From Polaromonas sp. YR568 (GTDB taxonomy: Bacteria; Pseudomonadota; Gammaproteobacteria; Burkholderiales; Burkholderiaceae_C): a stretch of DNA of 64,000 nt. Below the pieces are notes generated by a model. It saw only the letters and a program-made list of their open reading frames with translations, was not told the DNA's origin and ran no database searches. Below, piece by piece: positions 35,962 through 44,477 of this stretch. A program made the position numbers and the translations under genes. The DNA lies in the NCBI RefSeq assembly GCF_900116715.1, contig NZ_FPBM01000001.1, forward strand, positions 250,784 through 314,783, given 5' to 3'. Numbering within the stretch: position 1 is the stretch's first letter; every line of letters begins with the position of its first letter.

Positions 35962-36447
35962 CTAACCCTGATGCTGTTGCTCCAAATACCGAAGCAACCC
36001 CTCACAGGCATCCTCCACCAGATCGAGCACATGCTCAAAGCCATCCTTGCCGCCGTAGTAAGGATCAGGCACCACCTGGCGGTCATGCTTCAGGCAAAAC
36101 TCCGTCAACCTGCGTACCTTGCCAAGATGTTCAGGCGGGCACTCTTCCTGGATCAAGGCCAGGTTGTCCCAGTCCATCGCCAGGATCAAATCGTGGCGCT
36201 CAAAATCCGAATCTGAAATTTGCCGGGCCCTAAGGGCTGACAAGTCATAGCCGCGTTTGACGGCATGCGCCTGCGAGCGCTCGTCAGGCGGATTGCCGGG
36301 GTGGTAGTTGTGAGTACCGGCAGAGTCGACCTGAATGACTTTGGCAAGGCCGCGCTCGGTAACTTTTTGCTGGAACACGCCGTGAGCCGTGGGGCTGCGG
36401 CAGATATTGCCCATGCAGACAAAAAGAATGGAGTAGCTGGCGGCCAT
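35962..36447 (-). CDS. Low-molecular-weight protein-tyrosine phosphatase
   Basis: A 161-residue LMW-PTP. The P-loop CMGNICRSP (C-x5-R-S) is at the N terminus and the general-acid loop is VPDPYYGG. It dephosphorylates protein tyrosine (in bacteria often linked to exopolysaccharide kinases or stress), but no kinase or polysaccharide genes are nearby. The ATG at 36447 is 10 bases beyond the end of the next gene upstream. Confidence 0.93.
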   Translation of the reverse strand: MAASYSILFVCMGNICRSPTAHGVFQQKVTERGLAKVIQVDSAGTHNYHPGNPPDERSQAHAVKRGYDLSALRARQISDSDFERHDLILAMDWDNLALIQEECPPEHLGKVRRLTEFCLKHDRQVVPDPYYGGKDGFEHVLDLVEDACEGLLRYLEQQHQG

Positions 36448-36456
36448 AGCGCCCCT

Positions 36457-37077
36457 TCAAGGCGTTGCTGAAGGCAACAGAATACGAAACTGGATCAGGT
36501 AAGGCGTTTTGACCCAATCACCGTCCAGATAATCCGGGCCCATCGCCAGATTTGTCCATCTGTCAGACATGTCAGCCGTGGCTATAAAGGACTGTATGTA
36601 GCTGCCGGACGAGGTGCACAAAGACGAAAAGTTTTCCTCTCCTTTATCTACCGCAGCTCGAATGTTCACCCCATAGTTGACTTGCAGCTTGTGGCCTGAC
36701 GGGAGACAAATAGCAAGCCGTCGTGACTTGGCCTGGGGTCCGGAACTCACGAGGTATCTGCCCGCCAGATCGTGCGGCACGACGTAGCCGCGATCCATGA
36801 CCCCGAGTGAATCAGGCTCTGCGGCGACCGAGTAAAACAGTACCTTGCCGGTTTCACCTGGCAGGGACGCCTGACTTGTGATTCGACACTGCTTCTCGCC
36901 TCGGTAAGCGGTATCGGTAAGAGGGCTTCCCTGATTCTCAAAGTTGCAGGCATATCCCTCTCTGACCTGCAGCACGAATGGCTGCGCTTGAAGATGAATG
37001 GGCTGGTCTTGCTGCGCCAGCGCCGGCGCGCAAAAGGCCATGACCAACAAACAAAGCGTCAAATTCGATGGCTGCAT
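36457..37077 (-). CDS. Hypothetical exported protein
   Basis: A 206-residue protein with a clear Sec signal peptide (LTLCLLVMAFCAPALAQQ, cleavage after ALA). The mature part has four or five Cys residues that could form disulfides and no recognisable domain. It lies 9 bases upstream of the phosphatase gene on the same strand, so co-transcription is possible. Function unknown. Confidence 0.65.
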   Translation of the reverse strand: MQPSNLTLCLLVMAFCAPALAQQDQPIHLQAQPFVLQVREGYACNFENQGSPLTDTAYRGEKQCRITSQASLPGETGKVLFYSVAAEPDSLGVMDRGYVVPHDLAGRYLVSSGPQAKSRRLAICLPSGHKLQVNYGVNIRAAVDKGEENFSSLCTSSGSYIQSFIATADMSDRWTNLAMGPDYLDGDWVKTPYLIQFRILLPSATP

Positions 37078-37107
37078 AACGCTGTACCCTTTGTTCGGAG
37101 CCGGGGA

Positions 37108-37389
37108 CTACCGGGCAGCCTCTTCAATCGCCTCGGTCGTCTGCAGCGCATGCTGCGCAATCTGCGACGAAGCCAGCGCCAGCGAAGCCAGCGCGTAAGT
37201 GCCGCTGATGATGCCTTTGTAGGCTACTTCCGCCCCAATGGCGTCCTGGCCCAGGCCTTCGGTGGCGGCGATGATGCAGGCTTCTACGCTGTCCAGGCCG
37301 GCGTCGCCGTAGAGGTCTTCGCCTTCGTAGCTGACGCGGTATTCGAACTCCTCTTGCATCATGGGTTCGATGTGGAAACGGACAATCAT
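37108..37389 (-). CDS. Hypothetical small protein
   Basis: A 93-residue acidic protein starting MIVRFHIEPMMQEEFEYRV, with a predicted helical, Ala/Ser-rich second half. ATG at 37389 has a good purine-rich RBS (GAGG). No family recognised. The composition matches the chromosome, so it is probably native. Confidence 0.6.
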   Translation of the reverse strand: MIVRFHIEPMMQEEFEYRVSYEGEDLYGDAGLDSVEACIIAATEGLGQDAIGAEVAYKGIISGTYALASLALASSQIAQHALQTTEAIEEAAR

Positions 37390-37486
37390 GGTGGCCTCTT
37401 TTTCTTCAGATGCACGGATTCTTGGGATTCTTGTCTGAAACTGCTTGCTCTGAAATCAGGAGCTGCTTACGCCTTTCTTGATTGGG

Positions 37487-38878
37487 CTAGAGGCCGAAAT
37501 GGCTTCTAACGCCCTGCCCGGCGGCCCGGCCGCTGGCAAAGCAGGCGGTCAGCAGGTAGCCGCCCGTGGGCGCTTCCCAGTCGAGCATTTCTCCGGCGCA
37601 GAACACGGGCTGGAGCATGGCGGCTGTAGAGGCGAGCTGCAACTGCGCGCTCAGGCCCTCAAACATCACGCCGCCTGCGGTGCTGATGGCTTCGTCGATG
37701 GGTCTCGTAGCCGTTACGCGCACCGGCAGCGCCTTGATGCCGGCGGCCAGGCGCACCGGGTCGGCAATCGCGTCTTTGGCCAGCAGTTCATACAACATCG
37801 CAGCCTTGATGCCGTCGAGGTTGAGGCGGCTCTTCAAGTGGCTGGAAAGTGAACGTGAGCCGCGCGGGTGGCGCACTTCGGCCAGCACCTGCTCGGGCGA
37901 TTTGTCCGGCAGCAAGTCGAGCATGAAGGTGGCGCTGCCGTGGGCGGCGATTTCGTCGCGCAGCAGGCTGGATACCGCGTAGACCAGGCTGCCTTCCACG
38001 CCGGTGGCCGTGGCGATGAACTCGCCTTTGCGGCTGAAGCTGCGGCCGCGTGAATCGGTGAATTGAATGGCAACCGACTTGAAGGGCTGGCCGGCAAAGC
38101 GGCTGGCGAAATGTTCCGTCCAGCCGGTGTGTGCCTGCGGGCTTTTGCCGATGAGCTCTTGCAGAAATTCACGCCGGGTTTCGCCGGGCTCGGCCACAGC
38201 CTCCTGGATCTGCGCCGGGCTATCAGGCCGGGCAGCCACATCAAAGCCGCAGTTGGATGGCAAGAGCGGCGCCACCGCCGCGCCGCGTGCTGCCAGCAGC
38301 GGCGCCCAGGCGCCGTCAGAGCCCAGCCGCGCCCAGCTGCCGCCGCCCAGCGCGAGCACCACGGCGTCTACCTTTGCCAGCACCTCGCCGGCGGGCGTTG
38401 CAAACTTCAGCGCGCCGTCATCGGCCCAGCCCAGCCAGCGATGCCGCATGGAGAACTGCACGCCGGCCTGGCGCAGGCGATGCAGCCAGGCGCGCAGCAG
38501 CGGCGCGGCTTTCATGTCTTTGGGAAACACGCGGCCTGAAGTGCCGACAAAGGTTTCGATGCCCAGCGCCTCGGCCCAGGCGCGCAGCTCAGCCGCGCCG
38601 AATGCGGACAACAGCGGCTGCAAGTGCGCGGCGTGCTCGCCATAGCGGCTCATAAAGATCTGTGGCGGCTCGGAGTGCGTGAGGTTCAGGCCGCCAATGC
38701 CGGCCAGCAAAAACTTGCGGCCCACCGAGGGCATAGCGTCGTACACCTGCACGGACAGCACAGCGCCGGCGCCGGCCAGCACCTCGGCGGCCATCAGGCC
38801 GGCGGGCCCGCCGCCGATCACGGCGACGCGCAGTGGGCGGCTTGGGGAGGATTCAGAAGGAACGGCAATAGAGGTCAA
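37487..38878 (-). CDS. NAD(P)/FAD-dependent oxidoreductase, BaiN/HI0933 family
   Basis: A 463-residue flavoprotein. The dinucleotide-binding motif VIGGGPAGLMAAE is at the N terminus, KFLLAGIGGLNLTHSEP is the family-specific segment, and VLALGGGSWARLGSDG and the C-terminal GEMLDWEAPTGGYLLTACFASGRAAG complete the FAD site. This looks like the PP_4765-like branch of HI0933 proteins. The reaction is not established for this branch. Monocistronic. Confidence 0.88.
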   Translation of the reverse strand: MTSIAVPSESSPSRPLRVAVIGGGPAGLMAAEVLAGAGAVLSVQVYDAMPSVGRKFLLAGIGGLNLTHSEPPQIFMSRYGEHAAHLQPLLSAFGAAELRAWAEALGIETFVGTSGRVFPKDMKAAPLLRAWLHRLRQAGVQFSMRHRWLGWADDGALKFATPAGEVLAKVDAVVLALGGGSWARLGSDGAWAPLLAARGAAVAPLLPSNCGFDVAARPDSPAQIQEAVAEPGETRREFLQELIGKSPQAHTGWTEHFASRFAGQPFKSVAIQFTDSRGRSFSRKGEFIATATGVEGSLVYAVSSLLRDEIAAHGSATFMLDLLPDKSPEQVLAEVRHPRGSRSLSSHLKSRLNLDGIKAAMLYELLAKDAIADPVRLAAGIKALPVRVTATRPIDEAISTAGGVMFEGLSAQLQLASTAAMLQPVFCAGEMLDWEAPTGGYLLTACFASGRAAGQGVRSHFGL

Positions 38879-39202
38879 TGGGTTGCCGCCTGTTGCGGGT
38901 CACGAGTTGAGTGAAGAAGAAAAGATTTCGCCTTGAAGCCGGCAGAGTGCGCCGCCACGGCTACAAGCGCTGGCGCGTTGCGGATCACCGGGAGCCCGCA
39001 ATTATTGCAGGTGCCGTGATGGCGCTGGAAGCGGCGAATCCAGGTGCGCGGAAAGCACCAGCTGCGTGCATAAAACGACAGGTTATTAGAAGAGTTAATA
39101 CCAACACCTTACCGTCTCTATACAGATTTGAGATTTATCCGAAAAATATTCTCGGAGGAGCTATTGACTCGTCACAAATTGCATAAACTGCCGTGCTAGC
39201 AT

Positions 39203-39220
39203 TAATAAGCATGCTTATTA
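39203..39220. promoter_or_regulatory. 18-bp perfect palindrome upstream of a solute-binding protein gene
   Basis: TAATAAGCATGCTTATTA is a perfect palindrome 38 bases before the ATG at 39259, within an AT-rich stretch. It is a good candidate operator for a dimeric repressor. The 380-base gap 38879-39258 otherwise holds only a spurious open frame and AT-rich promoter-like sequence. Confidence 0.5.
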
Positions 39221-39258
39221 GATAAGCAACAACCAGAAAAAACCGTTTGGGAAAACAG

Positions 39259-40422
39259 ATGACAAGAAGAGACAGCAGCGCCACGCTACCCGCTACCCGC
39301 CCGCTCGCGCGCCGGCATTTTCTCCAGCAATGCGGAACCGCCGCGGCTGTCTTTGCAGCGCCTTCGTGGGCGCAATCCCGCACGATACGCCTGGGCACCA
39401 CGGTGGACCAGACCGGCCTTGAAAAAGGCATTGGCAGCGATCTGGTGAGGGGCGCCACGGCTTACTTCAATGCCGTGAACAAGGCCGGCGGCATCAATGG
39501 CGCCAAGGTGGAACTGGTCACCGCAGACGACCAGTTCAAACCCGACCTCGCCAAGGCCAACGCGCAAGCCTTCCAGGCTGACAGCTCCGTCTTTGGCATC
39601 CTCAGCCCTCTGGGCACCCGCCCCACCGCGGCCATTGTTGAAACCATCCGCGACTTCGCGGTGGTAGGACCGATTGCCGGCGCCGCCGCCGTGCGCAAGA
39701 ACAGCCCGCCCAATGTGTTCTGGGTGCGCGCCACGTTCGACGCCGAGATCGAAAAACTGATTCACACCGCCGTCACGCTGGGCACGACCCGCATCGGCAT
39801 CGTGCATCCCAAGGACCCGCTGGGCCTGTCCATCCTGGCTTCCTTCCAGAAGGTCATGGCCGAGGTGAAGCTGGAGCCGGTGATCATCGCCACCACCCCC
39901 ACCAACACCAGCACGGACGTCGAGCCCGCAGCCAAGCTGATCGCGAAGGCGCAGCCGCAGGTGGTCATCATGGTGCTGTCGGGCGTTGCACCGCTGTTTG
40001 TGAAAGCCCTGCGCGATGCGGGCGGCACGAGCACGGTCTACGGCCTCTCCAACGCAGCCAGCGCCGTCAATATCGCGGCCATGGGCGACAAGGCGCGCGG
40101 CGTGGGTTTTGCCATCATCGTGCCCTCGCCGCTGTCCAACAAAAACACACTGGTGCGCAGCTACCAGGCCGACATGCAGGCCAGCGGCTGGAAGGACTAC
40201 ACGCTGTTCGGCCTGGAGGCCTATGTCAATGCGCGGGTGATGGCCGAAGGCCTGCGCCGCGGCGGCAGCAAGGTGACGCGTGAATCGCTGATCAATGCGC
40301 TGGACAGCATCACCAACTTCGACCTGGGCGGCATGCGCGTCAACTACGGCAACGGCAACCGTGTGGGCAGCACCTTTGTGGACGTTGGCGTAGTGGGCTT
40401 TGACGGCCGGCTGCTGACCTGA
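39259..40422 (+). CDS. ABC transporter substrate-binding protein, type 1 (LivJ-like), orphan
   Basis: A 387-residue periplasmic binding protein of the Peripla_BP_6 class. It has a twin-arginine-like leader (LARRHFLQQ, then CGTAAAVFAAPSWAQ). The mature fold shows IRLGTTVDQTG, GATAYFNAVNKAGGINGAKVELV and FGILSPLGTRPT, typical of branched-chain amino acid/amide binding proteins. No permease or ATPase gene is adjacent, so it is an orphan, or serves a distant transporter. ATG at 39259 chosen over TTG at 39247. Confidence 0.88.
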   Translation: MTRRDSSATLPATRPLARRHFLQQCGTAAAVFAAPSWAQSRTIRLGTTVDQTGLEKGIGSDLVRGATAYFNAVNKAGGINGAKVELVTADDQFKPDLAKANAQAFQADSSVFGILSPLGTRPTAAIVETIRDFAVVGPIAGAAAVRKNSPPNVFWVRATFDAEIEKLIHTAVTLGTTRIGIVHPKDPLGLSILASFQKVMAEVKLEPVIIATTPTNTSTDVEPAAKLIAKAQPQVVIMVLSGVAPLFVKALRDAGGTSTVYGLSNAASAVNIAAMGDKARGVGFAIIVPSPLSNKNTLVRSYQADMQASGWKDYTLFGLEAYVNARVMAEGLRRGGSKVTRESLINALDSITNFDLGGMRVNYGNGNRVGSTFVDVGVVGFDGRLLT

Positions 40423-40430
40423 TCTTTGCA

Positions 40431-40451
40431 GCACCGGCCTTGCGCCGGTGC
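40431..40451. other. GC-rich hairpin between converging genes
   Basis: Perfect 8-bp stem GCACCGGC/GCCGGTGC with a 5-base loop between the converging 3' ends at 40422 and 40468. It lacks a T tail but could slow or end transcription from either side. Confidence 0.4.
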
Positions 40452-40467
40452 ATGTTCACGACATCCG

Positions 40468-41109
40468 TTACATAGGCGGCGCAAACCCATTGCGCCCAAC
40501 AATCACACGCAGCGCGGTCGGCTTGCCTTCACGCTCCTGCGCGGTGACCATCACTTTGGCGCCGGGCACCAGCAAGACGTTCTCATCGGCCTTGGCAGGC
40601 TTGAAGGACACCACGGGTGCATCGGGCGGCACGATGACGATTTTTTCGCCGTCCTTGTAGCGCAGCGTGAGCTTTTGCCCTCCGGGCACTGACGAAGGCG
40701 CCATGGCCAGATCGGCCACTGTGGCGTTGGTCATGGTGCTTTGGGGCAGCAAGTCATAGGGCCGGTGGCCTTCACCGGTGCCGCGTGCGGCTTCAGGAAA
40801 CACCACCACTTCCAGCGCCAGCTGGCTGCCGTCGGCCTGTGGCATGGCAGCGGTGCCGATGTAGCTGCCGGGCTTGATGTCGGCCAGCGCCAGCGGAAAG
40901 ACTTCCGCGACATCCATCGCGGCGGGCCGCACCAGCGTGATGACTTCACCGCCGCGCTCCCTCACCGTGAGGCTGGTGGCATCGACTTTTTCAATCGTGG
41001 CGCGCAAACGCAGCGTGGGGTTGGCGGGCGCCTGCGCCATCGCGAGGGGGACGGCGGCCAGCAAGGCCAGGGAAGCCAGCGAACTGGCAAGGTGCTTGAG
41101 TTTGATCAT
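40468..41109 (-). CDS. Hypothetical exported protein
   Basis: A 213-residue protein with a Sec signal peptide (ASLALLAAVPLAMAQAP). The mature part is predicted beta-rich with repeated OB-like strands (LRATIEKVDATSLTVRERGG and KVMVTAQEREGKPTALRVIVG), reminiscent of DUF5666-type periplasmic proteins, but I cannot assign it firmly. ATG at 41109 chosen for the signal peptide; upstream in-frame codons do not add a credible N terminus. Confidence 0.65.
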   Translation of the reverse strand: MIKLKHLASSLASLALLAAVPLAMAQAPANPTLRLRATIEKVDATSLTVRERGGEVITLVRPAAMDVAEVFPLALADIKPGSYIGTAAMPQADGSQLALEVVVFPEAARGTGEGHRPYDLLPQSTMTNATVADLAMAPSSVPGGQKLTLRYKDGEKIVIVPPDAPVVSFKPAKADENVLLVPGAKVMVTAQEREGKPTALRVIVGRNGFAPPM

Positions 41110-41165
41110 GAAATGCCTTTCAGCCGGCATGTAATCGGAATCTGCGCCGGACAGGCCCGGTGTGA

Positions 41166-44100
41166 TCAATCCACCATCACCACAGTTCCCTGCCCGGTAA
41201 GAAAAGCTGCTTTGACCGGCTCGCCGGGGTAAATCAGCTGCACGGCCGCGCGGTAGACCTGCAATTGCGCTACCAGTGCCGGCTGCAACTGCGGCGCCAC
41301 GGCCGATTTGTAGTCCAGCACCCACCAGTGACCTTCATGGCCGGCATCTTTGCGCTGCACCAGGCGGTCCAGCCGCAGCGCCTGGCCGGCATACACCAGG
41401 TCAACCTCATTGCCCTGCCAGGCGATGGCATCGTGGCGCCAGGCCCAGGCGCCCTCGCCCGCCCGAATGCGGCGCGCCAGCTCGGCCGCCTGCCGGGCTT
41501 GCGCGGGGCTGAGGCGAAACTCGCGTGCCGCGGCCTTCACTTGTTCCGCCGACAGCGCACCGCTCCACTCCAGCAAGCGGTGCATGGCCTTGCCGATGCG
41601 CGCCTTGAGGGAGTCTTCGTCCAGCCGCTCCACCGCGGGCGCAGCGGGCATCAGTGCTTCGGGCAACTCCGGCAGCTCAGGCAGGTAGAACACGCCGGCC
41701 TCCGCCGCATCGAGATGGGCGCCTGCGGACTCGTCCGCCACCGGCGCGGGCAATTCGCCGACCAAGCCCTGCAGGCGCTGCCACCAGCTCTCGGTCGTGA
41801 CGCGGTGCGGCTCTATCGACGAGACGACCAGGGTGTGGCGCGCACGTGTCAGCGCCACATAGAGCGCGTTGAGCTCTTCACGCTTGCGGGCAGCCTGCTC
41901 GTTGGCCAGGGTCTCGGCCGCGCAGGCGGGTGGCCGGCTTTCGCTGACGAGGAAGACAAACTTGCGCGGCTCGGTCGCTTCGCCGGGCCAGTCGACCAGC
42001 ACGCCCATGCTGTCGGCATTGCGCTCTACCGTGTCGGTGTCCAGCAGCAGCACGGCCTCGGCCTCCAGGCCCTTGGCGCCGTGAATCGTCAAAAGGCGCA
42101 CGGCCTCGGTGCTGACTGTTGCCGGCGCCTGGGTGCCGCCCGCCTTGAGGGCCCGCACAAAGCTGTAGGGCGTGGCGTAACGTCCGCCGTCCAGCGCCAG
42201 CGACACGCCCAGCAGTGCGCGCAGGTTGGCGACCACCGCGCTGCGCCCGGCCGCCGGCGCGGCTGCGCCAAAGCGCGCGAGCACATCGCCGTCGTCGTAA
42301 ATGCCTTGCAGGGCGTCATGCGGCGGCAGGCTGTCCAGCCAGCCCTTCCAGCGGGTAAAAATAGCCCCCAGCCCTTTCAGATCGGACGCAAGCAGCTCCT
42401 CTTTTTGTAGCAACTCGTACCAGGGCACTCCATGCTCGCGGTGCAGCAAGGCCAGTTGCACCAGGCTGTCATCGCCCAAACCAAAGAGCGGCGAGCGCAA
42501 CGCGCGCGCCAGCGAGAGGTCATGCTGCGGCGACACCAGCACGTCGAGCAGAGCCACCACGTCCAGCACTTCGCAGCAATCGATCAGCTCGGTTTTCTCG
42601 CCCACCTGCGCAGGGATGTGCAACGCGCGCAACTCGTCTTGCAGCGGCAACAGGCCCGCGCGTTTGCGCGAGAGGACCATCACGTCTTGCGGCCTGAGGC
42701 CACCGGCCACCTGTTCAGAAATCCACGCAGCAGCCTGGCGGGCCTCGCGTGTGCGCAGGGTTTCCTCGGGCAGCTCGCGCGGCATGGTCAGGCTGTCGCG
42801 CCAGCCTGCGGCCAGCGGCGAGGCCTCTTCCTCGTCCTTGTTTCGCGGTATGGGCGGCAGGCGGCCTACCGCACCGGGTACGCCCGAGGCGGTGGTGTGC
42901 TCGCGAAAGCCTTCATAACCATCGGCTTCACGCGCCGTGACCATGGCGGCATTGACGGTGTCTATCACCGCCTCAGCATTGCGGCGGGTGTGGTCGCAGC
43001 TGAGCAAGTCACCGCCCAGGCCATGCACCACAAAGGCCTGCGCGGCGCGGAACACCTGCGGCTCCGCGCGGCGAAAGCGGTAAATACTTTGTTTGGGGTC
43101 GCCCACCAGAAACACACTGGGCGCCGTGCCCGCGCCTGAATAGCCGATAAGCCAGGAGTACAGCGCCTGCCACTGCAGCGGGTTGGTGTCCTGGAACTCG
43201 TCAATCATCAGGTGGCGTATGCGCGCGTCCAGCCGCTCCTGCACCCAGCCCGACAAAACGGGGTCGGCCAGCATGAGCAGCGCGACGCGCTCCACATCGT
43301 TCATGTCGACCCAGCCGCTGTCGCGCTTCAGGGCGGTGTACTGCGCAATCACCACGCGGGTCAGGCGCGCCATGCGTTGCTGGTACTGCCAGGCGTCGTG
43401 TTGCTGGCGGGCCTGCGCCACACGAAGCACGAGGTCTTGCGCTTCGCGGATGCGTTCAATGCCCGCGATCTTGTCGCCGAACTTGCGGGCCGTGCCTTTT
43501 TCAGTGAGCAGAGCAGTCAGGACGGCGGGCATGTTGCCGCTGCTCAAGGCCAACTCCAGCTCCACACCTTTGGCCGAAAAGGTCGGCGCGCTGGCGCGGC
43601 CCAAGGCCTTGGCGGCTTCCAGCAGCAGGCGGTGATTCGATGCGTCAGCAGCATCGGTGGCCAGACAGTCTTCGGGTGCATCCAGGCCGGCGAATTCGGG
43701 GAACTGCACGCCGAAGGCTTGCACCGACGCGTCGATGACGCCCTTTTCATCGGCCAGCGTGAACTCGGTGCGCTTGTCGAGCGCGGCCTGCAAGGCCTTG
43801 TCGGTCTGAAAGCGCCCATGCGCCAGCACCACGGCTTCAAAGTCGGCCCGGTGTGATGCGTCGGCCGCGACGGCCGCGTAAAACCGGCGCCAGACCAGCG
43901 CACGCGCGGGCGCATCGTCTTCCAGCAACTCGTAATTGACGGGCAGCTCCAGCCGCTGCAACACCGCCACCGGCGCGCTGCGCAGCAAGGCGGCAAACCA
44001 GCTGTGAAAGGTGCGGATCTGCACCGAGCGGCCGCTCGCCAAAATAGACCGATATAAATTTGATAGCTGCTCGCGCATATCCTGAGCGGCTTTCAGGCCT

Positions 44101-44477
44101 TTTTGGCTGGAAACATCGAGCTTGACGCCGCGCATCTGCAATTCGCGCAGCAAGGTGGCGTCATCCGCATGGGCAAAAGCCTTGAGCCAGTCGTCCAGAC
44201 GCTCGCGCATTTCACCGGCGGCTTTTTTGGTGAAGGTGATGGCCAGGATTTCATGCGGCAACACCTGCTGCCCGGGCGCGGCCGTCGCCCCATCAAGCAG
44301 CGCGCGCACGATGCGCGAGACCAGCATCCAGGTCTTGCCCGCGCCGGCGCAGGCTTCTACCGCCACGCTGCGCCGCGGGTCGCAGGCGATGGCATAGAAG
44401 GCGTCGGCCGACAGCGGCTCGCCGTTGCATTCGTAGGCGGCGGCGTGGGCGACCAGTGTTTGGTTTGGAGGTGTCAT
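41166..44477 (-). CDS. addA: UvrD/AddA-type helicase-nuclease
   Basis: A 1103-residue subunit of a RecBCD-like double-strand break repair enzyme. UvrD-type helicase motifs: EACAGAGKTWMLVSRIV (Walker A), ILAITFTKKAAGEMRERL (Ia), LMIDEFQDTNPLQW (II), VFLVGDPKQSIYRFRRAEP (III), LLTIHGAKGLEAEAVLL (V) and LYVALTRARHTLVV (VI). The C-terminal nuclease domain has WVLDYKSA. ATG at 44477 overlaps the addB stop (ATGA). Confidence 0.92.
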   Translation of the reverse strand: MTPPNQTLVAHAAAYECNGEPLSADAFYAIACDPRRSVAVEACAGAGKTWMLVSRIVRALLDGATAAPGQQVLPHEILAITFTKKAAGEMRERLDDWLKAFAHADDATLLRELQMRGVKLDVSSQKGLKAAQDMREQLSNLYRSILASGRSVQIRTFHSWFAALLRSAPVAVLQRLELPVNYELLEDDAPARALVWRRFYAAVAADASHRADFEAVVLAHGRFQTDKALQAALDKRTEFTLADEKGVIDASVQAFGVQFPEFAGLDAPEDCLATDAADASNHRLLLEAAKALGRASAPTFSAKGVELELALSSGNMPAVLTALLTEKGTARKFGDKIAGIERIREAQDLVLRVAQARQQHDAWQYQQRMARLTRVVIAQYTALKRDSGWVDMNDVERVALLMLADPVLSGWVQERLDARIRHLMIDEFQDTNPLQWQALYSWLIGYSGAGTAPSVFLVGDPKQSIYRFRRAEPQVFRAAQAFVVHGLGGDLLSCDHTRRNAEAVIDTVNAAMVTAREADGYEGFREHTTASGVPGAVGRLPPIPRNKDEEEASPLAAGWRDSLTMPRELPEETLRTREARQAAAWISEQVAGGLRPQDVMVLSRKRAGLLPLQDELRALHIPAQVGEKTELIDCCEVLDVVALLDVLVSPQHDLSLARALRSPLFGLGDDSLVQLALLHREHGVPWYELLQKEELLASDLKGLGAIFTRWKGWLDSLPPHDALQGIYDDGDVLARFGAAAPAAGRSAVVANLRALLGVSLALDGGRYATPYSFVRALKAGGTQAPATVSTEAVRLLTIHGAKGLEAEAVLLLDTDTVERNADSMGVLVDWPGEATEPRKFVFLVSESRPPACAAETLANEQAARKREELNALYVALTRARHTLVVSSIEPHRVTTESWWQRLQGLVGELPAPVADESAGAHLDAAEAGVFYLPELPELPEALMPAAPAVERLDEDSLKARIGKAMHRLLEWSGALSAEQVKAAAREFRLSPAQARQAAELARRIRAGEGAWAWRHDAIAWQGNEVDLVYAGQALRLDRLVQRKDAGHEGHWWVLDYKSAVAPQLQPALVAQLQVYRAAVQLIYPGEPVKAAFLTGQGTVVMVD

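Noticed and set aside
35937..35968. tRNA-like T-arm sequence (GGATTTCAAATCC) near the phosphatase stop
   Set aside because: No acceptor, D or anticodon arms can be assembled around it; it is only a short palindrome.
38911..39186. 91-codon frame upstream of the solute-binding protein gene
   Set aside because: Composition shifts mid-way, no RBS and no domain; looks like a chance frame in intergenic DNA.
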